From Arthrobacter sp. MYb227 (GTDB taxonomy: Bacteria > Actinomycetota > Actinomycetes > Actinomycetales > Micrococcaceae): a DNA stretch of 64,000 nucleotides. Below are positions 62,980 to 64,000 of this stretch, piece after piece (within the stretch, counting starts at the first letter, position 1; the number at the start of each line of letters is the position of its first letter). The notes beneath the pieces are model-generated. The model was not told where the DNA came from, did no database searches, and saw only the letters and a list, made by a program, of their open reading frames with translations. The stretch covers positions 785,238 through 849,237 of the forward strand of contig NZ_PCPT01000001.1 of assembly GCF_002975435.1 (NCBI RefSeq). Direction: 5' to 3'. The translations under genes were made by a program, and so were the position numbers.

Positions 62980-63952
62980 CGATGTTCACCTCTTTGTCTA
63001 GGTAGCCAAGCTCCGCGAGCGAGCTATCAACGCGCTTGAGATCTTCGAGGCGAATTTCGGTTGGCCAGTACGTCATGGTCGAGTTCTTTACGATGTCCAA
63101 GGGGGTGTCGGTGATTTTGGCGGCGAGTTCTTGTGCATCATCGGTGTGCTCATTGGCGTAGGCGTTAGCTTTATGGATCGCACGCGCAAATGCCTGTAGT
63201 TGTTCGGGCTTGTCATTGGCGGTTTTGTCTCCGGCAAGCCACAGACCCACGGCACCCTTTTCAAAGAATTCGATGCCCGGCGAGGAAACGACCTTGCCTC
63301 CTGCTTCGACGGCCTTGCTGGTGAATGGAGCCACCAGACCCGCGGCGTCAATGCGTCCCTGGGCTAGGGATTGGACTGCCGAGTTGAAATCCAGCACGAT
63401 CCAGTTGACTTTGCCTGGGTCTCCGCCGGCCTTCTTCACCGCGCTGGCAATCGTTACCTCAAGCTGAGCCTTGCGGGCCGGGAGGGAAATAGTCTTACCT
63501 TCCAACTCGCGTACCGAGGTAATCGGCGAATCCTTGCCCACGATCAATGCCGTGTCATCGATCAGGGTTAGATCGCTGGCGCCCATGGCGTCGTCGCTAT
63601 AACCGTCGGCCGCTGCAACTGCTTTTAAGCTAACCCTTTGGGCTAGGGCGTTGAGCATCGGAATCGAGGGGGCATAGGTCAAATCCAGCTGGCCGCTCTG
63701 TGCTGCTGCGACGCCCGCCGGTGGGTTGGCTACCACCGAGGTTTCTACGTTGAGCCCTTCGTCCTTGAAAAAGCCCTTGCTCTTGGCAAGTTCGATGGCC
63801 GCATCGGAGGTGATGCCGATGGTTCCGACTTTCAACGTGCTCAGGCCATCGACCGAGGAGGCCTGCGGTGTGTTTGCGCTGCCACAGGCAGCCAGTGAAA
63901 GCGCGAGGGTTCCAACTGCCAAGGCGGTCAGTGATCGTATAAGAGTTTTCAT
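62951..63952 (-). CDS. ABC transporter substrate-binding lipoprotein (SsuA/NMT1 type)
   Basis: 333 residues. Signal peptide with lipobox LAACG. The SsuA/NMT1-like fold is seen in 'LKVGTIGITSDAAIELAKSKGFFKDEGLNVETSVVAN', 'AAAQSGQLDLTYAPSIPMLNAL' and 'LNALAQRVSLKAVAAADGYS'. It begins 48 bp from the window end and heads a six-gene operon: lipoprotein, two permeases, ATPase, sulfatase, activating enzyme. It should bind a sulfate ester or sulfonate. The upstream control region is beyond the window. Confidence 0.93.
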   Translation of the reverse strand: MKTLIRSLTALAVGTLALSLAACGSANTPQASSVDGLSTLKVGTIGITSDAAIELAKSKGFFKDEGLNVETSVVANPPAGVAAAQSGQLDLTYAPSIPMLNALAQRVSLKAVAAADGYSDDAMGASDLTLIDDTALIVGKDSPITSVRELEGKTISLPARKAQLEVTIASAVKKAGGDPGKVNWIVLDFNSAVQSLAQGRIDAAGLVAPFTSKAVEAGGKVVSSPGIEFFEKGAVGLWLAGDKTANDKPEQLQAFARAIHKANAYANEHTDDAQELAAKITDTPLDIVKNSTMTYWPTEIRLEDLKRVDSSLAELGYLDKEVNIDDSLIFGNK

Positions 63953-64000
63953 ATTTGCTCCTGCAAGGGCGGGGGGGGAACACGACGACGGTGCCGCGGG

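Overview
The window looks like chromosome from a high-GC Gram-positive of the Micrococcaceae (Arthrobacter/Glutamicibacter-like). I base this on moderate-to-high GC, frequent GTG/TTG starts behind strong Shine-Dalgarno sequences, an actinobacterial HU protein, cysteine-free L33/S14 paralogues next to L28, and many lipoproteins. The genus call is inference. There are about 61 protein genes. I saw no rRNA, tRNA, CRISPR array, insertion sequence, prophage or replication origin.

Layout. (1) 1-8095: an organosulfur-type island. A minus-strand operon encodes an amino-acid-type ABC importer (permease, ATPase, lipoprotein) and two luciferase-like flavin monooxygenases, the second cut by the window edge. 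A divergent plus-strand pair encodes a large FAD/NAD(P)-binding protein and a GNAT acetyltransferase. The gene set resembles the S-alkylcysteine salvage operons of Bacillus (ytm/cmo, yxe) with an added flavoprotein. (2) 8189-12803: a HerA-like ATPase, an anchored unknown protein, and a MarR-MFS efflux pair with a palindromic operator. (3) 13068-21531: an NHL/thioredoxin protein and a copper/cytochrome-oxidase maturation cluster (CopC, PCu(A)C, Tat-exported DyP peroxidase, CopD-CtaG fusion, lipoprotein, His-rich membrane protein). (4) 21809-26502: HU, a short-chain dehydrogenase, small membrane proteins, the rpmB-rpmG-rpsN operon with a long structured leader, and a MarR regulator.

(5) 26661-34171: a polyamine (Pot-type) ABC operon with two tandem binding proteins, divergent from an Lrp regulator translationally coupled to a class III aminotransferase; together this is a likely putrescine uptake and catabolism unit. 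(6) 34356-43148: a small membrane protein, a 14-TM drug exporter, a cupin, an unknown basic protein, DoxX facing a cysteine-rich HTH regulator across a repeated TTCTAA/TTAGAA motif, a lipoprotein, an acyl-CoA dehydrogenase and a dicarboxylate/amino-acid symporter. (7) 43305-48010: a PucR regulator divergent from a methylmalonate/malonate-semialdehyde dehydrogenase and a second class III aminotransferase, suggesting omega-amino-acid (beta-alanine, beta-aminoisobutyrate or taurine) catabolism. (8) 48148-57777: lipoproteins, two tandem CBS/DUF21 transporters, an MFS-Lrp divergent pair, an aldehyde dehydrogenase and an APC permease. (9) 57908-63952: a sulfate-ester operon (SsuA-type lipoprotein, two permeases, ATPase, type I sulfatase and its formylglycine-generating enzyme).

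Taken together the window is rich in scavenging functions: organosulfur compounds at both ends, and amines and amino acids in the middle, with copper handling and efflux. Assignments rest on motifs and recalled family features; no database search was run. Substrates are inferred from context.
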